This document shows, one piece after another, positions 23,948 to 34,192 of a stretch of DNA of 64,000 nucleotides. How positions within the stretch are numbered: position 1 is the first letter of the stretch; every line of letters starts with the position of its first letter. The notes below the pieces were generated by a model. That model was not told the DNA's origin, searched no databases, and saw only the letters and a list, made by a program, of their open reading frames with translations. Position numbers and translations under genes: made by a program. Origin of the DNA: Lachnospiraceae bacterium (GTDB lineage Bacteria > Bacillota > Clostridia > Lachnospirales > Lachnospiraceae); NCBI GenBank assembly GCA_014804385.1, contig JAAUZW010000033.1:1-64000 (forward strand). The letters run 5' to 3'.

Positions 23948-26062
23948 CTATTTCTCAGTTATTTCAAAAATTCTGGCGCTGACTTTATCAGATAATTCCA
24001 CCGTAAGCTCACCTACCGTCCGATTCCAGGAATATCGGCATCCGCGTCCATCCTTCGGATAGGCGCACACTGTCTCCGCATCCTTCTCCTGCAGGTGTCC
24101 AAGCGGTAGTACGACCATGCTCTCCTGACTGCCTCTGCGCCAAACCGCCAGATAGGTCTTCGGGTCGCTTACGATGGCCAAAGCCGCCCAGCCGTCTTGA
24201 TAGGCGGCAAGGCCAATGGGCCACATAGGCAGCCCTGTCCGAAGCCTCTCCCTGATCTCCTTATAGTAGGCGATTCCCTCCTTCACCAGGACAAACCGCC
24301 CCTCATCCAGCTCTGCCAAATGACCGCTCTGGTGAATGCGCAGGAGCATGGCGTTCACCATATTGAAGATGACCTCCTCGTCATCCCCCTGTCTGAGCGG
24401 ATAGCTCCAGATGGCCGCCTGTTCAGGCGTCAGCGCCGCCGGCGCGTTGGCCGCAATGGTGGAGTACGTGACATAATCTTCTGTGTCCGAAGTGGACTGG
24501 ATGCTGTAGCGTGAGAGCATGGCATAATCCATCCGCAGACCTCCGGAAGAGCAGTTTTCGATGACCAGATCGGGGTATTTTTCAAAAATGCCGTCCAGCC
24601 AGTGCAGATATGCTCTCTCATGGCCAAGCAGTCCCTCGCCAAAGCTGTCCGCATCGATTTCCGTGCCCACGCCCGGCTCGATGTTGTAATCCATCTTGAT
24701 ATATCCCACATGATACTCTCTAACCAGCCGGTCTATCACCCCCGTGGCATACTCTCTCACAGCGGGATTTCTGAAATCCAGCTGATAACGGCTTCGGTCG
24801 GACACCTTCTTCCCATGCCGGATAAAATACCAGTCATCGGGCACCCGGTCCGCTTTGGGACACTTGATTCCCATGACTTCAATCTCCAGCCAGACGCCGG
24901 GGATCATCCCCTTCGCTCGGATATAATCCATGACCTCCTCCAGGCCGTTCGGAAAACGCTCTTTGGACGGGAGCCACTCTCCCACATAATCCCACCAGGG
25001 CCCATCGGCATACCAGCCGCAATCCACACAGTAATACTCGCAGCCCGCCTCCGCAGCCTTGTCTATTAAAGGTATCTCCTTCTCTGTAGTAGGATCTCCG
25101 AAAAGACAATTCATATAATCGTTAAAAATAACGGCAAGCTTTTCATTGTCCGCATTAGGTCTGCGGATGACACGGCGATACCGGGTCAGTTCTCCCATCG
25201 CCTCATCGAAGCCTCCCAGCAGGGAACCCACCGCCACAGGAACACTCTCAAAACTCTCCCCCGGCAGGAGGTTTTTCCACCAGTGAGACTGATGCTCCGT
25301 GGGGCCGCTCAGTTTCAGATAAAGATGACCGTCCTGATCTGCGATCTCCCAATACCAGGAACCGTTGTGCTCAATCTGCCAGTACAGAGAGCTTCCCACC
25401 TCTGCATTGTAAAGATAGCCCATGGGAATATACTCTTTGGTGGACCAGTTGCCCGCATTGTTTACACCGATGGTCTTAGAAGTTCTGCGAATCTCCTCCG
25501 GCTGCGTGGTGCTCATTCCCAAATCGTCCAGACGGTATTTATTCCAGTGCAGCTCCTTCTGCCAGCCGTTGTGGGGGATCCAAAGCTCCAGCTTCTCCTC
25601 CGGAAGCCTGATTCCTTCCTTCTCAATGCCCGTAATGGCAAAGGAAGAGACATACTCGATTCCCAGCGCTTCCCCGCCGCCGTTGTAGAGGGTTGTCCAA
25701 GCGCGCACCATCGCTATGCCATCGTAAAACTGATAATGGCTGGTTACCTCAAGGCCGGTCTCCGGATCCTCCATGACCACTTCCAGCTTTCTGCCAAGCA
25801 CATTCCTGTTATCTCGGAAATCCTTAAGCTTCAGCCGGTGTCCCGGCGCCGTGCGCACATATTTGGTGCCATGCCGCTCTCCCGGTCTGTCTATGCCGGA
25901 GACCTGCACCTCCGCCACAGTAAAGGGGACTATCCCGCCCCATTCAGAAACATCCGCCTCACAAAAAGGTGCGGCAGAAAAATGGAGGAGCTTGATTTCC
26001 TGCTCCTCCGTCACCTCAAATAACATGAGGATACCATTTTCCTTAATCTCAATTCTTTTCAT
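23948..26062 (-). CDS. Alpha-galactosidase, glycoside hydrolase family 36
   Basis: GH36 enzymes release alpha-linked galactose from raffinose-type sugars and galactomannans. The nucleophile motif YIKMDYN holds D458 and the acid/base Asp is D526 in SDTEDYV; WxxxxxG motifs and ENCSSGGLRMDY are in place. The 704-residue length fits the family and there is no signal peptide, so it acts on sugars already imported. The ATG at 26062 overlaps the butyrate kinase stop by one base (TGATG), so the two are translationally coupled. No transporter or regulator for galactosides is near. Confidence 0.93.
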   Translation of the reverse strand: MKRIEIKENGILMLFEVTEEQEIKLLHFSAAPFCEADVSEWGGIVPFTVAEVQVSGIDRPGERHGTKYVRTAPGHRLKLKDFRDNRNVLGRKLEVVMEDPETGLEVTSHYQFYDGIAMVRAWTTLYNGGGEALGIEYVSSFAITGIEKEGIRLPEEKLELWIPHNGWQKELHWNKYRLDDLGMSTTQPEEIRRTSKTIGVNNAGNWSTKEYIPMGYLYNAEVGSSLYWQIEHNGSWYWEIADQDGHLYLKLSGPTEHQSHWWKNLLPGESFESVPVAVGSLLGGFDEAMGELTRYRRVIRRPNADNEKLAVIFNDYMNCLFGDPTTEKEIPLIDKAAEAGCEYYCVDCGWYADGPWWDYVGEWLPSKERFPNGLEEVMDYIRAKGMIPGVWLEIEVMGIKCPKADRVPDDWYFIRHGKKVSDRSRYQLDFRNPAVREYATGVIDRLVREYHVGYIKMDYNIEPGVGTEIDADSFGEGLLGHERAYLHWLDGIFEKYPDLVIENCSSGGLRMDYAMLSRYSIQSTSDTEDYVTYSTIAANAPAALTPEQAAIWSYPLRQGDDEEVIFNMVNAMLLRIHQSGHLAELDEGRFVLVKEGIAYYKEIRERLRTGLPMWPIGLAAYQDGWAALAIVSDPKTYLAVWRRGSQESMVVLPLGHLQEKDAETVCAYPKDGRGCRYSWNRTVGELTVELSDKVSARIFEITEK

Positions 26063-27129
26063 CAATATACCTTCAGTTCTTCTTCGCCGTTCAGGACACG
26101 CAGTCCGCCCTGTACCAGCGCCATCAACTCGTCCTCACCGGGATAAATGGTCATAGGTGCGATCCACCCTGCTCTCTCCTTTAAGCCTGCGACTACCACC
26201 TTATCATAAGCGATACCGCCGGTCACCAGGATCTGATCCACCTTGCCCTGCAGAACACAGGCCATGGAACCGATATCCTTCGCCACCTGGGTGATGAACG
26301 CCTCTCTGATCTCCTCGGCTTTCTTGTCGCCTCCCTGTACCATCTTTTCTACGTCACGCATATCGTTGGTATTACAGTAGGCATTGAAACCGCCGCCGCC
26401 CACAAACTTCTTATAAACCTCTTTCTCCGTATATTTCCCGGAAAAGCACATTTTTATAAGCGCACCGCTGGGTACTGCCCCCGCTCTCTCGGGCGAGAAA
26501 GCACCGTCGCCGTCCAGCGCGTTAAACACATCCACCACGCGGCCCTGCTTATGCGCACCCACAGACACGCCGCCGCCCATATGCACCACGATCAGATTCA
26601 TGGAATCGTAAGCCTTCCCCGTCTCTTTCGCATAGCGTTTCGCCACCGCCTTCTGATTCAGCGCATGGAATACGCTGGTTCTGGGAAGCTCCGGCACACC
26701 GGAGTATCTGGATACAGGCTCCAGCTCATCTACCACCACAGGATCTACAATGTAAGAGGGAACCCCAATGGAATCGCCAATCTCCCTTGCCAGAATACCG
26801 CCCAAGTTAGAAGCATGAGGTCCCTGCACACCGATCTTTAAATCCTCTAAAAGATCGTCCGTCACCGCATAGGTACCGCCGGGAATGGGTTTTAACATAC
26901 CGCCGCGGCCCACTACCATGTTTAAAGACTTCATGTCAAAATTCTTCTCTTTCAACAGATCCTCAATGATCTTTCTGCGAAAATCCTTCTGATCCACGAT
27001 CTTCTCAAACTGTGCGATCTCTTCTGTGGAGTGCCGTAAAGTCTCCTCAAATAGGAGAGTTTCATCCTCAAACACACCGATTTTTGTGGATGTAGAACCC
27101 GGATTAATGATCAAACTTTTTACTGCCAT
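26062..27129 (-). CDS. buk: Butyrate kinase
   Basis: Buk makes butyrate and ATP from butyryl phosphate. The ASKHA fold is shown by the N-terminal [16 protein letters not shown] and by [29 protein letters not shown] and [11 protein letters not shown]. At 355 residues it matches butyrate kinase rather than acetate kinase (about 400). It follows ptb in the same direction across a structured 204-base gap. The pair gives the final two steps of butyrate formation. A branched-chain substrate is possible, as some relatives act on isobutyryl phosphate. Confidence 0.93.
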   Translation of the reverse strand: MAVKSLIINPGSTSTKIGVFEDETLLFEETLRHSTEEIAQFEKIVDQKDFRRKIIEDLLKEKNFDMKSLNMVVGRGGMLKPIPGGTYAVTDDLLEDLKIGVQGPHASNLGGILAREIGDSIGVPSYIVDPVVVDELEPVSRYSGVPELPRTSVFHALNQKAVAKRYAKETGKAYDSMNLIVVHMGGGVSVGAHKQGRVVDVFNALDGDGAFSPERAGAVPSGALIKMCFSGKYTEKEVYKKFVGGGGFNAYCNTNDMRDVEKMVQGGDKKAEEIREAFITQVAKDIGSMACVLQGKVDQILVTGGIAYDKVVVAGLKERAGWIAPMTIYPGEDELMALVQGGLRVLNGEEELKVY

Positions 27130-27160
27130 GCTTATTTACCCCCTAATTTCATTTATTTCA

Positions 27161-27331
27161 TAACAGTTCAGCCCCTCTGCATTCATAAAAGCGTCTGCTT
27201 CGCATCCGTCGCTGCCTGCGCAGCTCACCTTTTATTTCATTAGAGGGCGCTCCGCTCATGATATAACGTCAAAGCCGCTCTGTATGCAAGCATACCCGCG
27301 TCTATGACGTCATATCATGGCCGAACTGTTA
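27161..27331. repeat. Nested palindromic element C between ptb and buk
   Basis: Outer arms TAACAGTTC (27161-27169) and GAACTGTTA (27323-27331) enclose CCCTCT/AGAGGG and CATGATAT/ATATCATG-type stems; the apex is TATGCAAGCATA (27283-27294), nearly the same as in elements A and B. It fills almost the whole intergenic gap and would fold in the ptb-buk transcript. Confidence 0.65.
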
Positions 27332-27333
27332 CA

Positions 27334-28254
27334 TCAGTTCATCTTTGCCATAGCGCCAGCCATAACCGCGCCGAGCGCCAGAGAATTTACCTTTGTTTCA
27401 AAATCATCGGAACGGGAGGTCAGGATAACAGGCGCCTTTGTGCCGGTCAGGATATTGCCGTTCTTTACCTTTGCCGTATGTACCAGACATTTGTAAACCA
27501 GATTACCCGCATGGATATCCGGGAAGAGCAGTACGTCGGCGTCGCCCACGATCTTTCTGCCTTCCGCGCCTTTGTGCTTCGCCGCTTCCGGATCGATGGC
27601 AAGGTCTAAGGAGAGCGGTCCGTCTACCACACAGCCCGTAATCTTGCCTTCCTCACACATCTTCGTCAGCTCTTCCGCTTCCACCGTCACCGGCATCTTC
27701 GGATTCACCACCTCTACCGCCGCAAGAGGCGCTACCTTGGGATTCGGAATCCCGCAGGCATGGCAGACATCCACCGTATTCTCAATAATATGTACCTTAT
27801 CTTCCAGTGTCGGATAAGTCATGAACGCAACGTCCGTTAAGAACAGAAGATGATCGATACCTTCCACTTCAAACACACATACATGGGACAATGCCTTGCC
27901 TGTTCTCAAGCCCACTTCCTTATCCAGCACACTCTTTAAGAAGGATTTCGTGTCGATCAACCCTTTCATATACATATCCGCCTTCCCCTGATGCACCAGT
28001 TCTACCGCCTTCAGGGCCGCCGTGTAGTTATCCTTCTCGTCAATGATCTCAAAGCCGCTGATGTCCACGTTATCCGCTGCAGCTACCTCCTTGATCTTAT
28101 CCGCATCACCAACCAGGATCGCCTCTGCAATATTGCGCTCCTTCGCCGCAACTACTGCTTCCAGCACGGCGCTGTCCTGCGCAACCGCAACAGCAACCTT
28201 CTTAAGATCACACTCTGATACCTTTGATAACAGATCGTCAAAACTCTTGCTCAT
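27334..28254 (-). CDS. ptb: Phosphate butyryltransferase
   Basis: Ptb converts butyryl-CoA and phosphate to butyryl phosphate, which Buk then uses. The protein belongs to the PTA/PTB family: YMKGLIDTKSFLKSVLD near residues 94-110, FLTDVAFMTYPTLEDK near 138 and GDADVLLFPDIHAGNLVYK near 235 are typical. The 306-residue length fits Ptb; acetate-specific Pta is slightly longer. Its pairing with Buk supports butyrate as the product. Confidence 0.93.
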   Translation of the reverse strand: MSKSFDDLLSKVSECDLKKVAVAVAQDSAVLEAVVAAKERNIAEAILVGDADKIKEVAAADNVDISGFEIIDEKDNYTAALKAVELVHQGKADMYMKGLIDTKSFLKSVLDKEVGLRTGKALSHVCVFEVEGIDHLLFLTDVAFMTYPTLEDKVHIIENTVDVCHACGIPNPKVAPLAAVEVVNPKMPVTVEAEELTKMCEEGKITGCVVDGPLSLDLAIDPEAAKHKGAEGRKIVGDADVLLFPDIHAGNLVYKCLVHTAKVKNGNILTGTKAPVILTSRSDDFETKVNSLALGAVMAGAMAKMN

Positions 28255-28443
28255 CTTCCCTCTTCCACTCCTTTTATATTTTTTATTTCTTCAATTATTG
28301 TTCTACTCACAAATCCGTGCTTTCGACTTCTAAATCATATCACTAATACTAGGAAAATGCAATTTTATCCTGTATCACATACACACAACATCGGCACGAA
28401 CGGAACACGATTTCACAAGGAGCCCCTTGGAAAGCGTCAGTGA

Positions 28444-29625
28444 TTAGTGATGAAACAATCTGATCCCCGTAAAGCACATCGTCATACCGTACTTGTCGCA
28501 AGTCTCGATCACATTGTCGTCCCGCACGGAGCCTCCCGGCTGCGCCACATATTTCACACCGCTCTTATAGGCGCGCTCAATATTGTCTCCAAAGGGGAAG
28601 AAAGCATCGGAGCCCAGCGCTACATCACTCATCTGATCCAGCCAAGCACGCTTCTCCTCTCTGGTAAACACCGCCGGCTTTTCCTTGAATATCTTCTGCC
28701 ATGCGCCTTCCGCCAGAACATCCATGTAATCCTCGCCAATGTACAAGTCGATGGAATTGTCTCTGTCGGCCCGGCCTATGCCATCCACAAACTGCAGGCC
28801 AAGCACCTGGGGAGACTGGCGAAGGAACCAGTTGTCCGCCTTAGAGCCCGCTAATCTGGTACAATGGATACGGGACTGCTGCCCCGCACCGATGCCGATA
28901 GCCTGTCCGCCCTTCACATAGCACACGGAATTAGACTGGGTGTACTTCAACGTGATCATGGCAATGGCCAGATCGATCTTCGCCTGTTCAGGCATGTCCT
29001 TAGATGCCGTCACGATATTGTCAAAAAAGGCTTCGTCTATCTTTAATTCATTTCTGCCCTGCTCAAAGCTGATCCCATAGACCTGCTTCACCTCCACAGG
29101 CGCAGGCACATAGCTCTCATCGATCTCGATAACATTATAATTACCCTTTTTCTTTGCTTTCAAAATCTCCAGCGCCTCCGGCTCATACCCCGGCGCGATC
29201 ACGCCGTCGGAAACCTCTCTCTTGATGATCTTCGCCGTCGCCACGTCGCAGACATCCGAGAGAGAGATAAAGTCTCCGAAGGAGCTCATTCTGTCCGCCC
29301 CTCTGGCTCTGGCGTAAGCGTTTGCCAAAGGTGTGAATTCCATATCCAGGTCGTCCACCCAGTAAATTTTGCGCTCCACCTCCGAAAGCGGCAGCCCCAC
29401 CGCGGCGCCCGCAGGAGATACATGCTTAAAGGAAGCCGCCGCCGGAATCCCGGCAGCCGTCTTTAATTCCTTCACCAGCTGCCAGCCGTTAAAGGCGTCC
29501 AAAAAATTGATATAGCCCGGCTTGCCGTTTAACACCCGGATGGGAAGCTCGCTTCCATCTGCCATGTAAATGCGGGAAGGCTTCTGGTTCGGGTTGCAGC
29601 CGTATTTCAGTTCCAGTTCATTCAT
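28444..29625 (-). CDS. AICAR formyltransferase (stand-alone, PurH C-domain type)
   Basis: This enzyme adds the formyl group to AICAR, the second-last step of purine synthesis. It matches the AICARFT half of PurH (KYGCNPNQKPSRIY at the start, AAASFKHVSPAGAAVG near 62-77, RADRDNSIDLYIGEDYMDV near 285), but the MGS-like IMP cyclohydrolase half is absent; 393 residues is the size of the transformylase alone. The missing step is supplied by the PurO-type gene just upstream. The His of KHVSPAGA is the family's catalytic His. No pur operon genes besides these are present. Confidence 0.92.
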   Translation of the reverse strand: MNELELKYGCNPNQKPSRIYMADGSELPIRVLNGKPGYINFLDAFNGWQLVKELKTAAGIPAAASFKHVSPAGAAVGLPLSEVERKIYWVDDLDMEFTPLANAYARARGADRMSSFGDFISLSDVCDVATAKIIKREVSDGVIAPGYEPEALEILKAKKKGNYNVIEIDESYVPAPVEVKQVYGISFEQGRNELKIDEAFFDNIVTASKDMPEQAKIDLAIAMITLKYTQSNSVCYVKGGQAIGIGAGQQSRIHCTRLAGSKADNWFLRQSPQVLGLQFVDGIGRADRDNSIDLYIGEDYMDVLAEGAWQKIFKEKPAVFTREEKRAWLDQMSDVALGSDAFFPFGDNIERAYKSGVKYVAQPGGSVRDDNVIETCDKYGMTMCFTGIRLFHH

Positions 29626-29705
29626 GATTTATTACTCCTCTATATTTGTTTTGTTTAATGCACGCTCATTCGCAAACTCCGAATAAGGCAGAACTGACCA
29701 AAATG

Positions 29706-30419
29706 TCACTGATTCTTATTATAGATCCGTGTCTCGTATTTCCCCGTGGCAATCTCGATGTAACGCACAAACAGAGACACCTTATTTTCCTCATTCAGAT
29801 TCTCCCAGAGCATCTGTCCGAAGCTGTCGATGTCTCCTTCGATCTCCACTTTTTTCGGTTCTCCCTCAAAGCTGGGCAGCGGATTCCCATCCCCCATGTA
29901 GGTGTGGATAAAATGTCCCTCCCCCGCCTTCGGGTTCTGATAGGCAAAGGTAAACCGATGACAGGAATCCGGATCCCCATCCGCCGATTTTAAGATGGAC
30001 ATGGCATAATTGTAACCGCCATTCTCCAGATGCATGATTCCTGAGATGCGGGGCGTATAATTAGGCGCGTCCGGCTCAAATTCCCTGGTGCGCAGCGCCT
30101 GCTCAAAGGTTTGCTGCTTATCCATCAGCTCGTAGATCGTATCCGTCTGATCCCCGTTCGTCACGATCGTCTTATTGCCCAGCACACGCACCGGCGCATA
30201 GATGATCAGGCTGGGATCCTCCAGCTTGGAAGGATCGAATGCCTGTGTCCGAATTCCCTCTCCCTCTTCCACAAACACTCTGTTTCTGCTGTTACTGCTG
30301 CGGCCCATGATAAAATAGGCTGTTACCGCATATTTCCCGTCAGCCGACTTGCCGATTACGATCCCTCTGCCCGGGTAACTGTTTCCCGCAAGTTCCTGTG
30401 CTAAATTTCTCTTGTCCAT
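29706..30419 (-). CDS. purO: IMP cyclohydrolase, PurO type
   Basis: This protein closes FAICAR to IMP. The PurO family (PF07826-like) is suggested by SYPGRGIVIGKSADGKYAVTAY near residues 14-35 and the MGRSSNSRNRVF motif near 38-49. The 237-residue length fits. PurO was first described in archaea and is found in some Clostridia that lack a full PurH, which matches the split enzyme 80 bases downstream. The assignment rests on remembered family motifs and on this context. Confidence 0.87.
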   Translation of the reverse strand: MDKRNLAQELAGNSYPGRGIVIGKSADGKYAVTAYFIMGRSSNSRNRVFVEEGEGIRTQAFDPSKLEDPSLIIYAPVRVLGNKTIVTNGDQTDTIYELMDKQQTFEQALRTREFEPDAPNYTPRISGIMHLENGGYNYAMSILKSADGDPDSCHRFTFAYQNPKAGEGHFIHTYMGDGNPLPSFEGEPKKVEIEGDIDSFGQMLWENLNEENKVSLFVRYIEIATGKYETRIYNKNQ

Positions 30420-30490
30420 AGTAATCGTTTCCTCTCCCGCTATTCGTCATAGCTCTTTATTTCATTCCGAATGGTGCACGTTGTATGATC

Positions 30491-30605
30491 CATAAGCAGA
30501 CTCTCAAAATGCGCCGGTACTTAGCGAGGTTTTTTCGAGCTTAGTACCGCTGCGCTTTTTGCGAAGCGAGAGCGGGTCTGCGTTGGAATCTGCAACGTGT
30601 GCCAT
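30491..30605. repeat. Palindromic element D between purO and guaB
   Basis: The left arm CATAAGCAGACTC (30491-30503) matches elements A and B. Inside, CGGTACTTAGC and GCTTAGTACCG form a stem around a T-rich loop, flanked by AAAATGCGC- and GCGCTTTT-like arms. The right outer arm has drifted to GGGTCTGCG. The outermost flanks hold GCACGTTG and CAACGTGT, which also pair. It lies in the 193-base gap after guaB. Confidence 0.55.
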
Positions 30606-30612
30606 GATAATA

Positions 30613-32112
<1,500 letters not shown>

Positions 32113-32124
32113 TTAAATATAAAT

Positions 32125-32149
32125 CAATCAGGAAAATTTTTCCTGATTG
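32125..32149. promoter_or_regulatory. Perfect palindrome upstream of guaB
   Basis: CAATCAGGAAAA is followed directly by TTTTTCCTGATTG, a 12-base perfect dyad about 60 bases before the guaB start. It could be an operator or a start-proximal hairpin. GC-rich nested stems (around GCCACTAAAGTGGC) follow to 32200. Confidence 0.45.
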
Positions 32150-32204
32150 CCGCGCGGCCCGCGCGCCACTTTAGTGGCATATTTCCTCTGCGCGGGTCTG
32201 CGCA

Positions 32205-32240
32205 TAAAAAGTATCAGCGCAAAAATACTTCTGCGCTGAT
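32205..32240 (-). terminator. Intrinsic terminator after the DUF6106-like gene
   Basis: On the minus strand ATCAGCGCA pairs perfectly with TGCGCTGAT around a ten-base loop and is followed by ACTTTTT. It starts five bases after the stop codon at 32245, so it should end that transcript before guaB. Confidence 0.8.
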
Positions 32241-32244
32241 CTTA

Positions 32245-32742
32245 TTAATCACGAAAAACCTTTCTGGGCGCCACATCCTGAATCGCCCGAAGCATAGTCT
32301 CATTAGGCTCCAGGATCACCCGGCAGTCATTCATCACCATCATATATCTTTTTTCCGGCTGCTGTGCCACACCGGAGCTGTAATCCACCGTCTTCATCTG
32401 ACGGTTCCGGTAGGAATCCAGTCTGTGGGAACCCAGAGGCGCCATGATCTCCATCTGCTCCAGAGTATAGCTGCCAGCCTTCTTTCTCTTACTCTTCGCA
32501 AGCACCTTGTCCACGCTGATCTCCTTGTCCACATACAGGTACTCATACTCAATGCTCGCATACATATTGGCAAAATAAGCGCCCACTCCCGCTATCGCCG
32601 CCAGAAACAAACCCACTACTCCCGGCAATAGTATAAGAAGCAATACGAATGCCACCGTCAACATGATCAATAACATCTTCAAAAAACGCATCGCCACTGA
32701 CGGTTTTCTTGCTACCAATAATTCTACATAGCTTTCGCTCAT
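32245..32742 (-). CDS. DUF6106-like membrane protein
   Basis: This 165-residue protein starts with a short soluble stretch, then two hydrophobic helices (about 20-42 and 44-62, with LLIMLTVAFVLLLILLPGVVGLF inside), then a basic cytoplasmic-type domain with YLYVDKEISVDKVLAKSKRKKAG. The layout matches DUF6106, a Lachnospiraceae family without known role; the name is from memory. It is a single-gene unit with its own terminator. Confidence 0.7.
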   Translation of the reverse strand: MSESYVELLVARKPSVAMRFLKMLLIMLTVAFVLLLILLPGVVGLFLAAIAGVGAYFANMYASIEYEYLYVDKEISVDKVLAKSKRKKAGSYTLEQMEIMAPLGSHRLDSYRNRQMKTVDYSSGVAQQPEKRYMMVMNDCRVILEPNETMLRAIQDVAPRKVFRD

Positions 32743-32829
32743 CTATATCTTCCTCCGTACTCTATCTATGATCACCGTGAAATATATCGTTATCTGATAT
32801 CATATAACAAAACGGGGAAAGTTTCAAGA

Positions 32830-34068
32830 TTAAACATACCATATGGGAATCTGTAGTATATTCTCCCGGAGCATCCCCGGCTGTGGGCAGGTACACAGGA
32901 CCGCACCCATTCCCCGCTTTTTCTCCGGAATTTTATCCAAGACCTGAAAGGCTGCTGTCATATCCGCTGTTACTTTGCTGTTCATCTTAATCTCTACAGG
33001 ATACAATGTTCCGTTTTCCTCTATAATAAGATCAATTTCCGCCTCCCTTTCGGTTTTGCCCCGATCCTTCCCTCTATAGTAAGAGACCATATATCGGTAA
33101 TCCAGCCCTTCATTGGAATAAGATTTCAAGATTTCAGATATGACAAATGTTTCAAAAATCGAGCCGTTCATGGCGCCATATGCCAACGCCTCAGGGGTCA
33201 GCCACCGCGTCAGATAACATACCAGTCCCGTATCTCTAAAATAGAATTTCGGACTTTTGATTGCCCTTTTCAAGGCACTTGACGCATACGGCTCCAATAA
33301 ATAGATCACTCCCGATGCTTCTAATATAGAAATCCATCGCTTGACAGTATCCGCGTCTTTACCGATCTCCGATGCAATATTGCTGTAATTCAAAATTTGT
33401 CCTGTCCGCGCCGCAGCAGCGATCATAAATCTTCTGAATATATTCAGATCCCGCACCGCTGCCAGTTCCCGCACATCACGCTCCAGATAAGTTTTGACAT
33501 AATCCGCATAAAATGCTCCCCATTCTTTCTCTGAAGCCGTCATTTCGGGATAACTTCCCTTGTGTATGATCTCCCACAGATTCGCCGGCTGCTGTACCGT
33601 TTCCCGCCTGTCTGTCACATATTCCATGGTCGGCAAAAAATGCCTGTCAAAAGGATCTGCTGTCAATTCTCTCATGGACAGCCCTGACAGTTCTATAATG
33701 CCAATCCGTCCGGACAGTGATTCTGCTACTCCCTCCATCAAATGAAACGGTTGTGATCCCGACAGGCAAAACAAACCTTTTGCTTCTGTTTCATCGCATT
33801 TTATCTTAATATATCTGAATAATTCTTTCGCCCGCTGTACCTCATCAATCGTAAGCGGCGTAGGATTCAGAGACAAAAACATATCCCCGTTCAATTTCGC
33901 CTGTTCTTCCAGAAACGGATCATCCAAAGACACATATCTGCGCTCCGGAAAAACCTTCTTTAACAGAGTCGATTTTCCAACCTGTCTTGCTCCCGTTACC
34001 AAAACAGCCTTGTAAGTGCCGCAATACTTTTCAAGTCTGCTTTCCATTGCCCTTTTTATATAATCCAC
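32830..34068 (-). CDS. AAA ATPase with DUF4143 C-terminal domain
   Basis: The N-terminal AAA part has Walker A TGARQVGKST near residue 26 and Walker B TPLTIDEVQRA near 72; the C-terminal half is the DUF4143 domain with YSNIASEIGKDADTVKRWISILEASGVIYLLEPY near residue 230 (a winged-helix-like stretch) and a nuclease-like EIDLIIEENGTLYPVEIKMNS near 360. These proteins are common, often single genes, and their role is not settled. The start is placed at GTG 34068, five bases after CGGAGG; the TTG at 34083 lacks a site. It stands alone between the housekeeping genes and the glycan locus. Confidence 0.85.
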   Translation of the reverse strand: MDYIKRAMESRLEKYCGTYKAVLVTGARQVGKSTLLKKVFPERRYVSLDDPFLEEQAKLNGDMFLSLNPTPLTIDEVQRAKELFRYIKIKCDETEAKGLFCLSGSQPFHLMEGVAESLSGRIGIIELSGLSMRELTADPFDRHFLPTMEYVTDRRETVQQPANLWEIIHKGSYPEMTASEKEWGAFYADYVKTYLERDVRELAAVRDLNIFRRFMIAAAARTGQILNYSNIASEIGKDADTVKRWISILEASGVIYLLEPYASSALKRAIKSPKFYFRDTGLVCYLTRWLTPEALAYGAMNGSIFETFVISEILKSYSNEGLDYRYMVSYYRGKDRGKTEREAEIDLIIEENGTLYPVEIKMNSKVTADMTAAFQVLDKIPEKKRGMGAVLCTCPQPGMLRENILQIPIWYV

Positions 34069-34165
34069 GCGCGCCTCCGACAAATTCCGAATCTATTCCC
34101 GAATTTGTCACCATTATAACATTTCTCCTAAAAAAAGCAAGTTTTTAAATATTTTACAACTTTAA

Positions 34166-34192
34166 ATGGCCGAAATTTTAACTTTCGGCCAT
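34166..34192 (-). terminator. Terminator overlapping the end of the TarJ-like gene
   Basis: ATGGCCGAAA and TTTCGGCCAT form a perfect ten-base stem; the 5' arm on the minus strand encodes the last residues (MAES) of the dehydrogenase. A moderately T-rich stretch follows. It would end the long glycan-locus transcript. Confidence 0.55.

Noticed and set aside
26062..27129. Acetate kinase
   Set aside because: Length and motifs fit butyrate kinase, and the neighbour is phosphate butyryltransferase rather than Pta.
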